From Zanthoxylum bungeanum (lineage: Eukaryota; Streptophyta; Magnoliopsida; Sapindales; Rutaceae), in NCBI GenBank assembly GCA_019454045.1, contig SKCR01036757.1, positions 56,901 through 120,900 of the forward strand: 64,000 bases of DNA. The letters are read 5' to 3'. The translations under genes were made by a program, and so were the position numbers. This document shows, piece after piece, positions 46,685-57,825 of the stretch. How positions within the stretch are numbered: position 1 is the first letter of the stretch; each line of letters starts with the position of its first letter. The notes under the pieces were generated by a model that ran no database searches, was not told the origin of the DNA, and worked only from the letters and a program-made list of their open reading frames with translations.

Positions 46685-46701
46685 CCCCACGGTGGGCGCC
46701 A
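46685..46701 (-). other. Primer-binding site of Tat-like element
   Basis: The minus strand reads TGGCGCCCACCGTGGGG three bases after the 5' LTR end. This is the form common in Tat-lineage Gypsy elements. I do not assign the tRNA with confidence. Confidence 0.8.
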
Positions 46702-46704
46702 AAT

Positions 46705-47329
46705 TGTGGACGCTGATTTTCGCCCGAGGTCCACAATCGAGAATTTTTAGGTTGGGGCACTAGCGATCCTGCAAAACAAAGGTAGAATGAGCGAGGAGTA
46801 TTGCCCATCGGTGTGATGGGTGCCATAGGCATTCCGATGCTCAAGTCAGTAGTGAAGACGAGCGGCAAATAATAGAAGAACGAGGTCGGAAGTTACATTG
46901 ACTTCTGTTGACTGTCGTGAGGGCGGTGGCCAGTGTTTAAAGAGTAGAAAGCTTTGAGAGCTCAGACTCTGCTGGAAAAACTATATCATCTACTTGTGGA
47001 TTACCCCTTTTATTTATATACTCTTGGGAGGTGTGCTTATTTAATACATTAATTGTTTGTCCGTTGGATGCTGGAAACGGCTAATCCATGAAGGGGAGGG
47101 AGTTATGAGTTCAGGCGTTTGTTGGGTTGGCAACTGATAAGTTAGGAGGCCATTTTGGTCGGATATTTTCTTAGGTATGGACTCGTGAAATTACTTTGAC
47201 CAATATGGGCTCTCTGTTTTGGGTTTTTTTAGATTGATGGGTGATTGGTGTCGGGCCTTTGGGTTTTAATGTTTGCTGGTTCGAAAGCGAAATGACGATT
47301 TTGCCCCGGGCTCAAATTTGGCCCGTACA
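46705..47329 (-). repeat. 5' LTR of Tat-like element
   Basis: Partner of 3525-4165, from TGTGGACGCTG to GGCCCGTACA on the plus strand. Moderately diverged from it, and lacking one internal duplication. Confidence 0.87.
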
Positions 47330-47395
47330 ATTCATGAAAATTTTCCTACAATGGATCCTTAATGAGTACCATTAGGGCACTCATTAACATTTACC
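47330..47395. mobile_element. Mutator-like MITE, right part
   Basis: Right terminal inverted repeat of the MITE whose left part is 3402-3524. Joining both parts gives an element of about 190 bp. It ends 285 bp downstream of the zinc-finger gene stop codon, so the whole 43.8-kb nest sits in that gene's 3' flank. Confidence 0.75.
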
Positions 47396-47680
47396 AAGAA
47401 ACTAAATACCCAAACCAAATTAAAAATCTACACAGGTGACAATTTTTAAAAGATCGGCTTAGATTAGATATCACAAATCTACATTACTAGATTCCAATTC
47501 GTGAAAAAAAAAATGACATGGGTGATCAGATATTTCAAATCTTTATTGTAAAGACATGCTAAGTTATAAACCAAGTTGAAATTAAGTACATTCAATAATA
47601 AATTTCTGAGCAAAAATGCCCATAGGGCTATTGGCTAGCTAGGTCACTCCTCCTATCAATATCCTTAATTTTAATTTCCT

Positions 47681-48280
47681 TCACAAATGAAGTGATAAAT
47701 CAAGCTTCGAATCCTTACTGTTATCAGCAACACGCCCAATAATGGGATTCTGAGACAACAACCCACCACCTCCATTATCATACCTTGTGCTCCTCTGCCA
47801 GTTCATTAAACTACTCTCATAATAATCACCTTGATCACAGTGAAAAGAATGGATATGATTGTTATGATCAAACCTTGCTGCTGAACCGTTGGATTTTATA
47901 AACCTATCTGCTGATGATGATGATGATGATGATGGGAAGTGGTGGTGGTGTTGTTGTTGTGTAGGAAAATAGCCAAAGTTGGAGCTGTGTGCTGATATGT
48001 ACATTGAATTAGGGTGAATGAGCTGCTGACCCATGTGATGAGTTGGAGCAAAGACCATTGGCAGTGATGGAGTTGATGAAGCATATTGAAGATGATCTGA
48101 TGCAGCAGCACGTTTAGCTTTTCTTGCTGCTGTTCTTTCTTTCTTGTGAGCATTTTGGTGGCCTCCTAATGCTTGGGAACTGTAAAATTTTCTTGAACAG
48201 AATAAACATGGAAACACTCTTGATGATGAATCATCCACATTGGTTTCTGTTGAAACTTTTCCATGATCATCATCCCCCAT
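47681..48280 (-). CDS. C2H2 zinc-finger protein with QALGGH motif and EAR repression motif
   Basis: An intact 199-residue frame. A single plant-type finger lies at residues 25-45 (C25-x2-C28-x12-H41-x3-H45) with QALGGH at 36-41. A basic stretch follows ([14 protein letters not shown]), then a low-complexity Gln/His/Ser region at about 109-128. The C-terminus is KLDLSLHL, an EAR-type LxLxL motif that recruits TOPLESS-class co-repressors. The layout and length fit the small single-finger group of plant transcriptional repressors (ZFP1/3/4/7, KNUCKLES relatives), acting in the nucleus. The ATG lies two bases after a TTACAG acceptor, so a 79-nt 5' UTR intron (48283-48361, GTAACC...TTACAG) is likely. 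The 43.8-kb transposon nest ends 285 bp beyond the stop. Which family member it is cannot be decided here. Confidence 0.92.
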   Translation of the reverse strand: MGDDDHGKVSTETNVDDSSSRVFPCLFCSRKFYSSQALGGHQNAHKKERTAARKAKRAAASDHLQYASSTPSLPMVFAPTHHMGQQLIHPNSMYISAHSSNFGYFPTQQQHHHHFPSSSSSSSADRFIKSNGSAARFDHNNHIHSFHCDQGDYYESSLMNWQRSTRYDNGGGGLLSQNPIIGRVADNSKDSKLDLSLHL

Positions 48281-48361
48281 ATCTGTAACAAAATTACAAT
48301 TTAAAAAACAAAATTACAAAAATCACAAGATATGGAAAGAAATAAAACTGCTGAGGGTTAC

Positions 48362-49270
48362 CAAATTGGAAGCAGATGGAGTATATGCAAGTGCTTGGAG
48401 ACAGTGGCTACACTACCAAATATTTGTATCTATAAAGTGATTTGAGTTGAGAAGGTAATGAAATTCTGAAGAGTTGGAAAATGGGAAGAGAGGGTGTGTA
48501 AGTAATTAATTAAGGGGAGTTGTTTGAAAGTTGAAACAAGGAGCTGTATGGGCTTGGGAACAGAAGAGATAAGTTTGTTTATGACAAATTCTACATGCCC
48601 AAGTAAAGACAGTGATTGGTTGGAGAATTGGGAAATGGGCTAAATTTGCTATGAAGTGGTTTGAAGTTTTAACTCCTTGTTGATTCTTCAGTTGCAATAT
48701 TAAATTTATTTATTTATTTATTTGATGAAAAGAGTCAGAGTAGCTAAGCTTGGATGATCACATACGTTACTATAGTGATCTTCAGTGGCCAATGTGGAAG
48801 GATTGGGTGCCTTAAAAGCTTAGGTCAGTGAGTCCCCCACTTGAAAATTTTTATCAGAAAAACATACAGAGACAGAGTGATGTTATTGGATGGATGCCAT
48901 TGCCCTTGTATATTTAATCATCTAATCTAATGCAAATGGGGGTTCATTTTTTTCTGCTGTGATTCCTCTGCATTGGATTATAAATAGTTATGGGGAATTT
49001 ACAGCCACCGCCAATCCACATGCAAGTTGTCGCATCTCCTCCATCACTTTGCAGCACCTCCAATTACAGAGACATGTACTTGTCCATGGACCATTTCTCT
49101 TGTTACACGTATCCGCCTACATAAATAATTTTCACTTTCTTTTTCTATCGCAATTTGAATCCTCTTTCTGCTTTACCTGACAAATTATCTAAATTTATTT
49201 TCTTATTACTAGGAATTCACTGCTTTCTATATTTCGTAGCCTTTCCATACATATATGTACACCGGTAATT
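48362..49270. other. Upstream region of the zinc-finger gene
   Basis: Presumed 5' UTR and promoter of the minus-strand zinc-finger gene. There is no other gene-like frame and no confident TATA box. A short TTTATTTA microrepeat lies at about 48706-48724. Confidence 0.45.
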
Positions 49271-49466
49271 AGGATAGGTCAATGAGTCGAATTTGAAAAA
49301 ATTCATCACAATTTAAGTGTTGTTTATTAATATTTTTAAGATTTTAGAAAAATCAAATTTCTTAAATTTTGAATTGATATTTTATTGTGTTTTCTTAAGT
49401 ACGAACTTAAATAAACAACACTTGAATGATGATTAGATTTTTCTAAACTTAATCCATTTACTAACC
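49271..49466. mobile_element. Palindromic MITE
   Basis: Inverted arms: left TAGGATAGGTCAATGAGTCG... through CACAATTTAAGTGTTGTTTATT; right AATAAACAACACTTGAATGATG... ending CATTTACTAACCCTA. The element folds back almost end to end. No clear target duplication. Confidence 0.6.
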
Positions 49467-50070
49467 CTATTGATAATGTAGCTTGCATACCTTGCCAACA
49501 TTTGCTCCGGCCCTTAAGAAAAGGGCGGAAGTTGGGGTCTTAAATAATAAGACCCTTTAGTTAAATGACCGGATAAGAGCTTTTAAAATAAAAGTATCGA
49601 CCCGGCCCTTTATCACATATAATTTTTTTTTTTTTAAGTTATATATGTTTATAGAATTATATGTTTGTAGTTTAGAATTATTTATTATAAATATTGTTTA
49701 ATGTACTAATGTAGTATTTTATGATTTATTATTATTTTTTTAGCTTGTTTAAGTTGTATTAGTATTACTTGTTACTTTCTTAGTTTTTTTTTTAATATTT
49801 AGAACTTATAATGTATTTTATAGAGTGTAAATTTTTGAAAAATTCATTTTATAGTGAGGTTATGTCATTTTTTTAAATACTACTATTTAATTAAAATTTT
49901 TAAAAATTTGGGGTCGAGTTTGACCCCAATCCGGCCTCATATTAAGCAGGCTAGGGCTAGACCGGGCCCTCTCATAAATGGACAGAGCTTTTGAGGGCTT
50001 GAACTTTAATATATTTTATGGGCTAGGGCCAATGTTTGGCCAAAGCCCGACCCGACCCATTGCCAACCCT
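49467..50070. mobile_element. hAT-like remnant with GC-rich ends
   Basis: The right end ACCCGACCCATTGCCAACCC (50047-50066) has the look of hAT-type termini. Inner sequence includes GGTCGAGTTTGACCCCAATC and CTAGACCGGGCCC. The left end is not certain and may be shared with the MITE at 49271. No transposase sequence. Confidence 0.4.
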
Positions 50071-50393
50071 AAATATATGAAATATATTAATTAATAATAT
50101 TATCCTTCCATTATTATTGGTTAATTTCAAATTTACTGTATATATGTCAAACTATTAGTGAGATGAACATATAACATCATCCATACGCATGTCCCACAAA
50201 TTTTTCTCACTCAACGAATGCATATATATTTTTTTTGGATAACTAAGTTAATGTGAAATTAGAGACGATAATTTTACCAGCAAATACCCATCTGATAAAT
50301 AGTTTGGCTGTGAATTTAGTGTGGGTTTGGTAATCCCAAACTTTTTTTTTATATTAATTTTTATGCTTCAAGCTCAAGGAGATGCGTGATATA

Positions 50394-50737
50394 TGATGTC
50401 CAGCTGCAATACATACACAATGCCACCATTGTCAAAGTTATGGATCACACTTTTGACAATGGTGCACTACCTTTTGAAAATAGTTAAACCTTCCAAATAA
50501 ACTTTAGGTGCATTTGGATTTTTGTTGACTTTTAAGTCATTCATTTTACTATAAATTCAGAGCTCATTTGTGAGCTTAATCATCCCAAAACAGTAAGCTT
50601 CAAGTGGAAAAAGCTTGGTAGAGAGTATTAGAGAGTGAGGTTTTTTGTAAAGCTTAAACATTTTGTAATTCTATTCTTATAGTAATAGTTCCGGTTTTTC
50701 CTCAAAAGCACTCTATAGTGATCAGGAAATCACAACA
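50394..50737 (+). repeat. 5' LTR of TNT1-like element
   Basis: Pairs with 55435-55785. Possible TATA box TATAAATT at 50550-50557, with a plant-like downstream region. Confidence 0.88.
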
Positions 50738-50969
50738 AGTGGTATCGGTAGCTTTGGTTATACATTGGGGTCATAAAACCGAAGAACAGAACTCAGTTCG
50801 GAAAATTTGGGTTTCGAAAAAGTTGTCAAAAATTAATTTTGAGCATACCATCAGCTAGTTCACGTCGAGACGAACTCGGTAGTATTTTCTGCCGATAAAA
50901 CGGAGGTCCAAGAAAGCCACACGCCGAGTGAATCTCACTCTCACACACGCCCCTTACGCGCTGCTGAAG

Positions 50970-51160
50970 GTTGAAGACGACCACGTCAGCGCCCAGTTGG
51001 TGTCCAGTCAGCGCCGAGTCAGCAGTAATGTCAGCGCCACGTCAGCGCTACATCATCACCACATCATCTGCCACGTCAGTTGCCACATCACTGCCACATC
51101 AGCAAGCCGGTCCCACTTTGCCACATCCGCAGTCACATGTCAACCACGTCAGCAACTACG
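50970..51160 (+). promoter_or_regulatory. CCACGTCAGC-type repeats in Copia leader
   Basis: Between primer site and gag, CCACGTCAGC or close variants recur (about 50979, 51040, 51081 and 51142) with CCACATCA words between them. TGACGT is a bZIP core when read on the other strand. Whether this is regulatory or simple sequence drift is open. Confidence 0.4.
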
Positions 51161-51371
51161 GTAAAATTTCACTGAGCCCTGTAAAGTCTTTGAAATTTAT
51201 ATTGTAGTCCCAGAAATTTAGGAAATTTACAAATCGGCCCATAAGTCGGATTTGGGCCAATGAAGTGTCTAATCCATCATTTTCAACCATTCCGGACGCA
51301 ACGGTGACCTCTGATTTGTGAAAATCAGCCCCGATTTTAACCTATTTTCATTTTAAACTTTAAAACTTAAA

Positions 51372-52200
51372 ATGGAAATGGAAGATTCCTCTTCTGGTGC
51401 AATGATCAAGCTGACAGTAACCAATTACTCCATCTGGAGGCCTCAGATGATAGATCATTTTCACTGCAAAGATCTGTTCGATATTATCGAGATAAATGGA
51501 GTGAGACAAGAATATGTTAAAGAATATAACTGAAAGAAACTCAATGACAGAACTGTGGGTCAGATTATGCAATAGATCGATCACAGTGTCTTCCACTACG
51601 TAGCACATGATACAAATTCTTATGAAATGTGGATAAAATTGGAAGATGTGTTCCAGGCCAAGACAGATCGGAATAAAGCCTTAATAATGAGGCGTTTGGT
51701 GAACCTGAAGCTACGGGGTGGAACTTCTGTTGCAGAACACACCAATGAATTCCAAAGCCTGGTGAACCAGTTGTCTGCTATAGACATGCAACTGAGAGAT
51801 GAAGTTCAAGTCCTCTTACTACTCAGTTCTCTTCCTGATAGTTGGGAAACATTGGTGGTTACTCTCAGCAATTCGGATCTATGAGGCAAACTTACCATGC
51901 CTATAGTAAAAGATGTATTGTCAAATGAGGAGGTCAAAAGAAAAGACGCGGGCACAGATCAGACAAAAGCCTTTGTCACGGAGAATCGAGGAAGATGACA
52001 AGATAAAAATCGAGGTAGAATGAGAGGTAGAAGTAAAAGCATAGGCAAATCCACAAACGGGAGAAAGCTTACATACAAGTGCTACCATTGTGGCATAGAA
52101 GGCCACTTAAAGAAGAATTTCTGAAAGCTGCAACGAGAGTATGGTCAAGGCAATCCACAGCCGAAGAACAATGATGCAGAGACACTAGTAGTTACCTCAT
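51372..52200 (+). pseudogene. TNT1-like gag
   Basis: ATG at 51372 (MEMEDSSSGAMIKLTVTNYS, then IWRPQMIDHFHCKDLFDI). Stops lie near 51531 and 51571, and the UBN2 core continues at 51627-51884 (EDVFQAKTDRNKALIMRRLV, LLLLSSLPDSWETLVVTLSN). A zinc knuckle CYHCGIEGHLKKNF lies near 52080-52122, with its last Cys codon changed to TGA. Non-functional. Confidence 0.82.
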
Positions 52201-53930
52201 GAGATGTAGCTATCTGCTTCGGCTAGGAAGAAGCATGTTTTCACACTGCAACTCAAAATGTTGAGTGGGTGGTAGATACTATAGTATCATACCACATCAC
52301 TCCTCACAATGACTTCTTCACAACATACAAAGCAAGAGACTTTGGAGCAGTGAATATGAGAAACACCAGTTCCTCTCAAATAGTAGGAATTGGTGAAATT
52401 CAGTTGCGGAAAAATATAGGGTATACAATAACCCTAAAGGAGGTGAGACATGTTCTAGAACTTCGGCTCAATCTATTCTCGGGGGTAGTCCTTGACAAAG
52501 AAGGTTATGCTAGCCACTTTAGCAATGACACTTGGAGAATGATAAAAGATTCCATGGTCATCGCCCGATGACATATTTGTGGCACTTTATACAAAACTCA
52601 TGTGAAGATATGTGCAGAAAGCCTCAATATAGCTGAATATGAGGCTTTTCAAAATCTGTTGCACCAGAGACTCGGTCACATGAGTGAAAGAGGATTGTCT
52701 ACACTGACAAAGAATGATATAATCACTGTCTCCAAGAATGCTGCTCTAGATCCTTGCAATCATTGTCTATTCAGTAAACAACATAGTCTCCTTTAATTTC
52801 TCTTCTACGAGAAGATCAGAGTTGCTTAGTGTGGTGTAATCTGATGTTTGTGGTCTCTTAGAGGTTAATTCAATAGGTGGTAACAAATACTTTCTGACTT
52901 TCATTGACGATGTTTCTCGGAAAGTGTGGGTGTATTTTCTGAAAACAAATGATCAGATTCTGGATTATTTCAAATTGTTCCATGCCATAGTGGAGCGTGA
53001 AGCAGAGAAGAAACTGAAGTGCCTCCGCACAGATAATGGAGGCGAATACACATCTAAAGAGTTTGATGCCTACTGCGAAAGCCACGACATTCGACATGAA
53101 AGCATTGTTCCACACACTCCACAACATACTGGTGTTGCTGAAAGGATGAACTGCACCATTATGGAGAAAGTCAGAAGCATGATCAGCATAGCTAAGCTGC
53201 CAAAGTCATTATGGGGAGAAGCTGTTCGTGCCGTCTGCTACCTGATCAGTAGATCACCACCATCTATACCGTTGAACTTTGAAATTTCGGAGAAAGTGTG
53301 GTCTGGTAAGAATCCCTCATATTCTCACCTTAGAAAATTCGGTTGTTTAGCCTTTGCACACGTATCCAAGGAGCTCAGGTAAAAGCTTGATGCAATGACT
53401 ACTTCATGCATATTCATAGGCTATGGAGACGAGGAATTTGGATATAGGTTATGGGACCCAAATGAAAAGAATGTCATTAAAAGCAGTGATGTAGTGTTTC
53501 TTGAAGACCATACTATAAAAGACATTGAAAAGTCCAAGATGTCTTTTAATTTCAGTGCCGACAAAACCGATTAAAATCCAAACACAACCCCAACACCAAC
53601 ACGAGTGGCCATAGATAATGATGGGGTGCATGATATGTCAGAAGCAGAATCAGAGGAGGAAGATAGTGTTGAGCAGGGGGAGCTGCAACGCGCTCCATCA
53701 GAGGCTACAGGATCATCCACATATCTGGATTACGACAAACCTCCAGAAACCAGTGAACCTCATGTACGAAGATCTGAGCGAGGTCGGATTCCATCAAATA
53801 GATACTCAGGATCTGACTATATTCTGCTTACTGACGAGGGGGAGCCAGAAAGTTTCAAGGAAGTTGTATCTCATAAAGACAAAGGAAAATGGCTGCACGT
53901 AATGCATGATGAAATGGAATCTCTGTAGAA
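52201..53930 (+). pseudogene. TNT1-like protease and integrase
   Basis: Protease-like EWVVDTIVSYHITPHNDFFT at about 52263, where the family DSGA/C is altered to DTIV. GAG-pre-integrase follows (LLHQRLGHMSERGLSTLTKN). The integrase core has LRTDNGGEYTSKEFDAYCES and HTPQHTGVAERMNCTIMEKV (Asp and Glu of the triad kept). The C-terminal region (KFGCLAFAHVSKELR, then FIGYGDEEFGYRLWDPNEKN) leads to an acidic linker (53605-53928) and VRRSERGRIPSNRY. Several stops (for example 53380, 53570). Confidence 0.85.
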
Positions 53931-55400
53931 GAATCATACTTATGAGATAGTCAAGCTCCCGCAAGGCATGAAGACACTGAAGAACAAATTGGTGTTCAAG
54001 CTAAAGAAAGATGGAAGCGGAAATGTGGTGAAACACAAAGCTCGATTAGTAGTCAAAAGATTCTTACATAAATAATGGATCGACTTTGATGAAATTTTTT
54101 CACCAGTTGTAAAATTGGCTTCAATCCAAGTTATCCTAGGATTGGTAGTCAGTTTGAACTTAGAGATTGAACAGATGGATATTAAGACATCATTTCTTCA
54201 TGGTGATCTAAATGAAGAAATCTACATGGAATAGCCAGAAGGTTTCAAGGTCTCGGGAAAAGATAACCTTATTTGCAAGCTGAAGAAAAGCTTGTACGGC
54301 TTCAAACAAGCACCAAGGCAGTGGTACAAGAAGTTAACTCGGCCATTGTGAGTCAAGGCTACAAAAGAACTATAACGGACTAGTATGTTTACATTCAAAG
54401 GTTTCCGGATGCAAATTTCATTGCTCTTCTACTATACGTAGACGACATGTTGATCGTTGGACAAGATGCAGTGAAGATCAGCCAGCTGAAGAAAGAACTC
54501 TTTAATTCTTTCGACATGAAAGACTTAAGACCAGTTCAACAGATTTTGGGAATGCAAATAGTTCGAGACAGATGGAAAAAAAGGTTGTGGCTTTCACATG
54601 AGAGTTATATTGAACAGATAATCGGAAGATTCAATATACAAAATGCCAAATCTGTCAGCATTCCGATAGCGCATCACTTTAAAATAAGCAAGAGTTTGTG
54701 TCCCTCATCCAAGAAAGAGATAGAGAAGACGTCATCAGTGTCATATTCTTCAGTAGTTGGAAGCCCAATGTACACTATGGTATGTACCAAGTCAGATATT
54801 GCTCACGCAGTGGGTGTAGTGAGCCGTTTTCTCTCTAACCAATGAAAACAACATTGGGAGGTAGTCAAATGGATTCTCAGGTACCTCAAGGGTACATCGA
54901 AGTTATGTCTATACTAAGGGGGAGCTGATCCAATCTTGGAAGGCTATACAGATTCAGATATAGTATGAGGTCTTGATGGTAGAAAATCTACATCAGGTTT
55001 TCTCTATACTTTCGCAGGGGGAGCTGTGTCATGATAATCAAGATTGCAAATGTGTATTGCATTATCCACAACAGAAGCTGAGTGCATAGCAGTAGCAGAA
55101 GTATGAAAGGAAATGTTGTGGTTAAAGTGTTTTCTCCAAGAGTTAGAAAAAAACAGACATGATACAAGTTACATTGTGATAGTCAGAGTGCTCTGGACTT
55201 GAGCAAAAACTCAATATATCATTCTCGAAATAAGCACATCGATATTCGCTATCATTGGATACGCGAGGTGATGGATCAACAACTGTTGAGACTAGTGAAG
55301 ATCCATACATATGATAATCATGCTGACATGTTAACAAATGTGGTTACTCGGGACAAGGTAGAGCTGTGCAGAGACAAAATTAAGATAGCTGTCAGATGAC
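53931..55400 (+). pseudogene. TNT1-like reverse transcriptase and RNase H
   Basis: Reverse transcriptase reads KTLKNKLVFKLKKDGSGNVV, FSPVVKLASIQVILGLVVSL, EQMDIKTSFLHGDLNEEIYM, KKSLYGFKQAPRQWYKKL and, after a shift, the catalytic YVDDMLIVGQD (about 54436). The RNase H region includes HWEVVKWILRYLKGTSKLCL, GRKSTSGFLYTFAGGAVS and ALSTTEAECIAVAEV. At least eight stops or shifts are visible, so the element is long dead. Confidence 0.86.
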
Positions 55401-55434
55401 AATTGTTTCAGATGCAGTTGGAGGGGGAGATTTG

Positions 55435-55785
55435 TGATGTCCAGTTGCAATACATACACAATACCACCATTGTCAAAGTTATGGATCACACTTTTGACAA
55501 TGGTGCACCACCTTTTGAAAATGGTGAAACCTTCCAAATAAACTTTAGGTGCATTTGGATTTTTGTTGACTTTTGAGTCATTCATTTTGCTATAAATTCT
55601 GAGCTCATTTGTGAGCTTAATCATCCCAAAACGGAAAGCTTCAAGTGAGGAAAGCTTGGTAGAGAGTGTTAGATAGTGAAGTTTTTTGTAAAGTTTAAAC
55701 ACTTTGTAATTCTATTCTTGTAGTAATAGTTTCGGTTTTTCCTCAAAAACACTATATAGACTATAGTGATCAGATAATCACAACA
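55435..55785 (+). repeat. 3' LTR of TNT1-like element
   Basis: Partner of 50394-50737. Differs at scattered bases and by a short extra ACTATAGA duplication near 55751-55765. Confidence 0.88.
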
Positions 55786-56201
55786 TGATATCCCTCCTAA
55801 TTAGAAAGGAAGTGATGATTGCTCTCTCCCAGTAGAACCACAAGTCATTCTTCACCTATTAACTCTTTTATCATTAAGATAATTCATGTCCGGACAAATA
55901 TCACATCGTTTCAAATTCTTCCATGAATTCAGCCACAACCAAATTTCCCCAAGACAAAAGTAGTTATACAAATGAGACTATATATTATTCATCATTTTCC
56001 CAAACCAAATTTGGAAAAAAAAAAAAACACCCCTCTTCAAGATTGAAACCCCAAAAAACTCACTAGTTACCATATGTCCCAGGTCGCTCTGTTGGAAACC
56101 GCTCTTTCGTCGGGCGGTGGCTTATTTTTAACACCCTCTTACTAGATCAAACAAAACGCTCGCATGTTGGAGGCAAGGGATATTTATTTCTCAAGCCTAC
56201 C
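55786..56201. other. Intergenic stretch
   Basis: No gene, repeat family or LTR recognisable; an A-run lies at 56014-56027. Confidence 0.4.
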
Positions 56202-56209
56202 CTGAAAAT

Positions 56210-57073
56210 TAAGGGTGGCAGAAAAACTCAAACCCGGCCCGACTTGGGACACAAAAATTACGGGCCGAGCTCGGCGATTTAAGCCCGGGCTCGGCCCAGC
56301 CCAGGCTTGAATTAATAAAAAAAAAAAACAAAAAATGAAAAACATTAAAAAAAAAAGTCACACATATGTCAGACTCACAAGTCACACACACCCACTGCTC
56401 TTAGACTTAGTCTCTCACTGTCTCACACTGTCACACACTCACGAGGCCCATAGGCCCATTAGTGATTAGCCCCCATTTTGTGAATTGTAAATTTGTGATT
56501 TGCCCAGCCAATTGCCCTAATTTGAGTTATTTGACTATTTCCTTCACAGCTTCAGTGCTTCTGTCTGCTTCACTCTTCGTCAATCTCATCGTCACTCAGA
56601 CACTCAATCATCGTGCAAGGAATTTGGGGAATCAACAAGAAACATTGAAACTTTTGATGTATTTATTTGTGATTTTGTGGAATTTTGGATTGTTAGTTTA
56701 TGGATGAAACATTGAAACTTTTGATGTATTTATTTGTGGATTTTGGATTGTTAGTTTTTGGATGAAACATTGAAACTTTTGATGTATTTATTTTTGAATT
56801 TTGGATTGTTAGTTTTTATATGAAACATTGAAACTTTTGATGTATCATGTATTTATTTGTGATTTTGTGGAAGTTTGAATTGTTAGTTCGTTGATGAAAT
56901 TTTTTTTTTTTTTATGTATTTATAAATTGTCTTGCAATTTTTGTAGTATGGTATATTAATTATATCTCATTTTTTTTTGACAATTCGGGCCGGGTTTAGC
57001 CCGGCCCAGCAGAGGCCCGGGCTGGGCCGAATTTTTTTTAACCGGGCCCGGCCCATTCCCGTTGCCATGCATA
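56210..57073. mobile_element. Non-autonomous hAT-like element with perfect 8-bp duplication
   Basis: The flanking 8-mers CTGAAAAT at 56202-56209 and 57074-57081 are identical, the size made by hAT transposases. The ends are inverted and similar (TAAGGGTGGCAG against TATGCATGGCAA). Subterminal regions are rich in GGGCCGGGC / GCCCGGCCC words, typical of this kind of plant hAT element. No transposase frame is present, so it was mobilised in trans. Confidence 0.8.
56639..56895. repeat. Four-copy tandem repeat inside the hAT-like element
   Basis: Units starting GAAACATTGAAACTTTTGAT at 56639, 56706, 56764 and 56822, of 67, 58, 58 and about 73 bp. Length differences come from TTTTGTGGA- and ATCATGT-type insertions. 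Confidence 0.88.
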
Positions 57074-57081
57074 CTGAAAAT

Positions 57082-57825
57082 ATTCAAAGGACCCGTTACC
57101 GGGCAGGGTAAAACCAACCGCACAGAGACTCTGCAACAACAGGAGCCACAAAGATGATTGTAGAAAGATACTAGAATTATACTCAAACAATAGCAGCGGT
57201 ACTCTCCGAAGTAAGCCCTAAAAATAAAGAACCTGCTTGGTCCCCGGCACGATGGAGGTTCCGTAGCGCGTCATGAGCACCGGGCTAAGGGGCAATTGAG
57301 CAACTCAAGCGAACTGCAGGGTTTTAATAATAGAAAATAAAACCCGCAACAAATATAGATTTGGTAATTTATTTTCTAAACGGATACAGATTTACCTTAT
57401 TTTTGACAAAACTCATACCAAACCCTATTCGTTATCATCCATATGTGGTATAATTAGGTCAATACTATCAAATTGTATAATTATCTAAAAAGGAGTCTAC
57501 GACCATTTTTGAAAAAGTTATCAATTTTAAAAAAGCGTCTATATGACCTTTAGTCTTAGGGGCCTCCTCATGTACAAATAAAAAACACATTAATATTTAC
57601 GAAGACAAATAAATGAAGATTGTAAATTTCAAAATGATTTTCAGATTTTCTTTTACTAGTGTTAGGGTAACATCCTATTATTCAGATTCCAAGTGATCTG
57701 ACTTCTGATTTGTAACTATCTTATTGTTTAATAGTTAATATATTTATAAAAATTAATGGCAGAGAAATGATAACGGTTACAAATTTGCAACCAGATCACT
57801 TGAGATCAAAGTTTTGCAATATTAG
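57082..57825. other. Intergenic stretch with a GC-rich island
   Basis: Mostly AT-rich without genes. 57228-57300 is unusually GC-rich (CTTGGTCCCCGGCACGATGG, TAGCGCGTCATGAGCACCGG) and I cannot identify it. Confidence 0.35.

Larger units (their letters stand above)
3525..47329 (-). mobile_element. Tat-like Gypsy element, gag-only, interrupted by four insertions
   Basis: LTRs of 641 bp (3525-4165) and 625 bp (46705-47329) share almost their whole length. Both begin TGTGGACGCTG and end in TACA on the plus strand. On the minus strand the order is 5' LTR, a TGGCGCCCACCGTGGGG primer site, gag, tandem repeats, a polypurine tract and 3' LTR. Removing the inserts (4722-6638, 7416-30274, 31374-43664, 44131-46452, each with one target copy) leaves about 4.4 kb. 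No protease, reverse transcriptase or integrase sequence remains, so the element is non-autonomous or lost pol by deletion. Its own target duplication is poor (GTCCA against ATTCA), consistent with age. Tandem repeats between the coding region and the 3' LTR are a known habit of the Tat lineage. Confidence 0.8.
50394..55785 (+). mobile_element. TNT1/Tork-like Copia element, decayed
   Basis: LTRs 50394-50737 (344 bp) and 55435-55785 (351 bp) start TGATGTCCAG and end ATCACAACA. Primer site TGGTATCGGTAGC is at 50740-50752, polypurine tract GGAGGGGGAGATTTG before 55435. Both flanks contain TGATAT (50387-50392 and 55786-55791), compatible with a target duplication with a small slip. Internal order is gag, protease, integrase, reverse transcriptase, RNase H, with many stops. 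Pol resembles TNT1-type Copia proteins. Confidence 0.88.
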
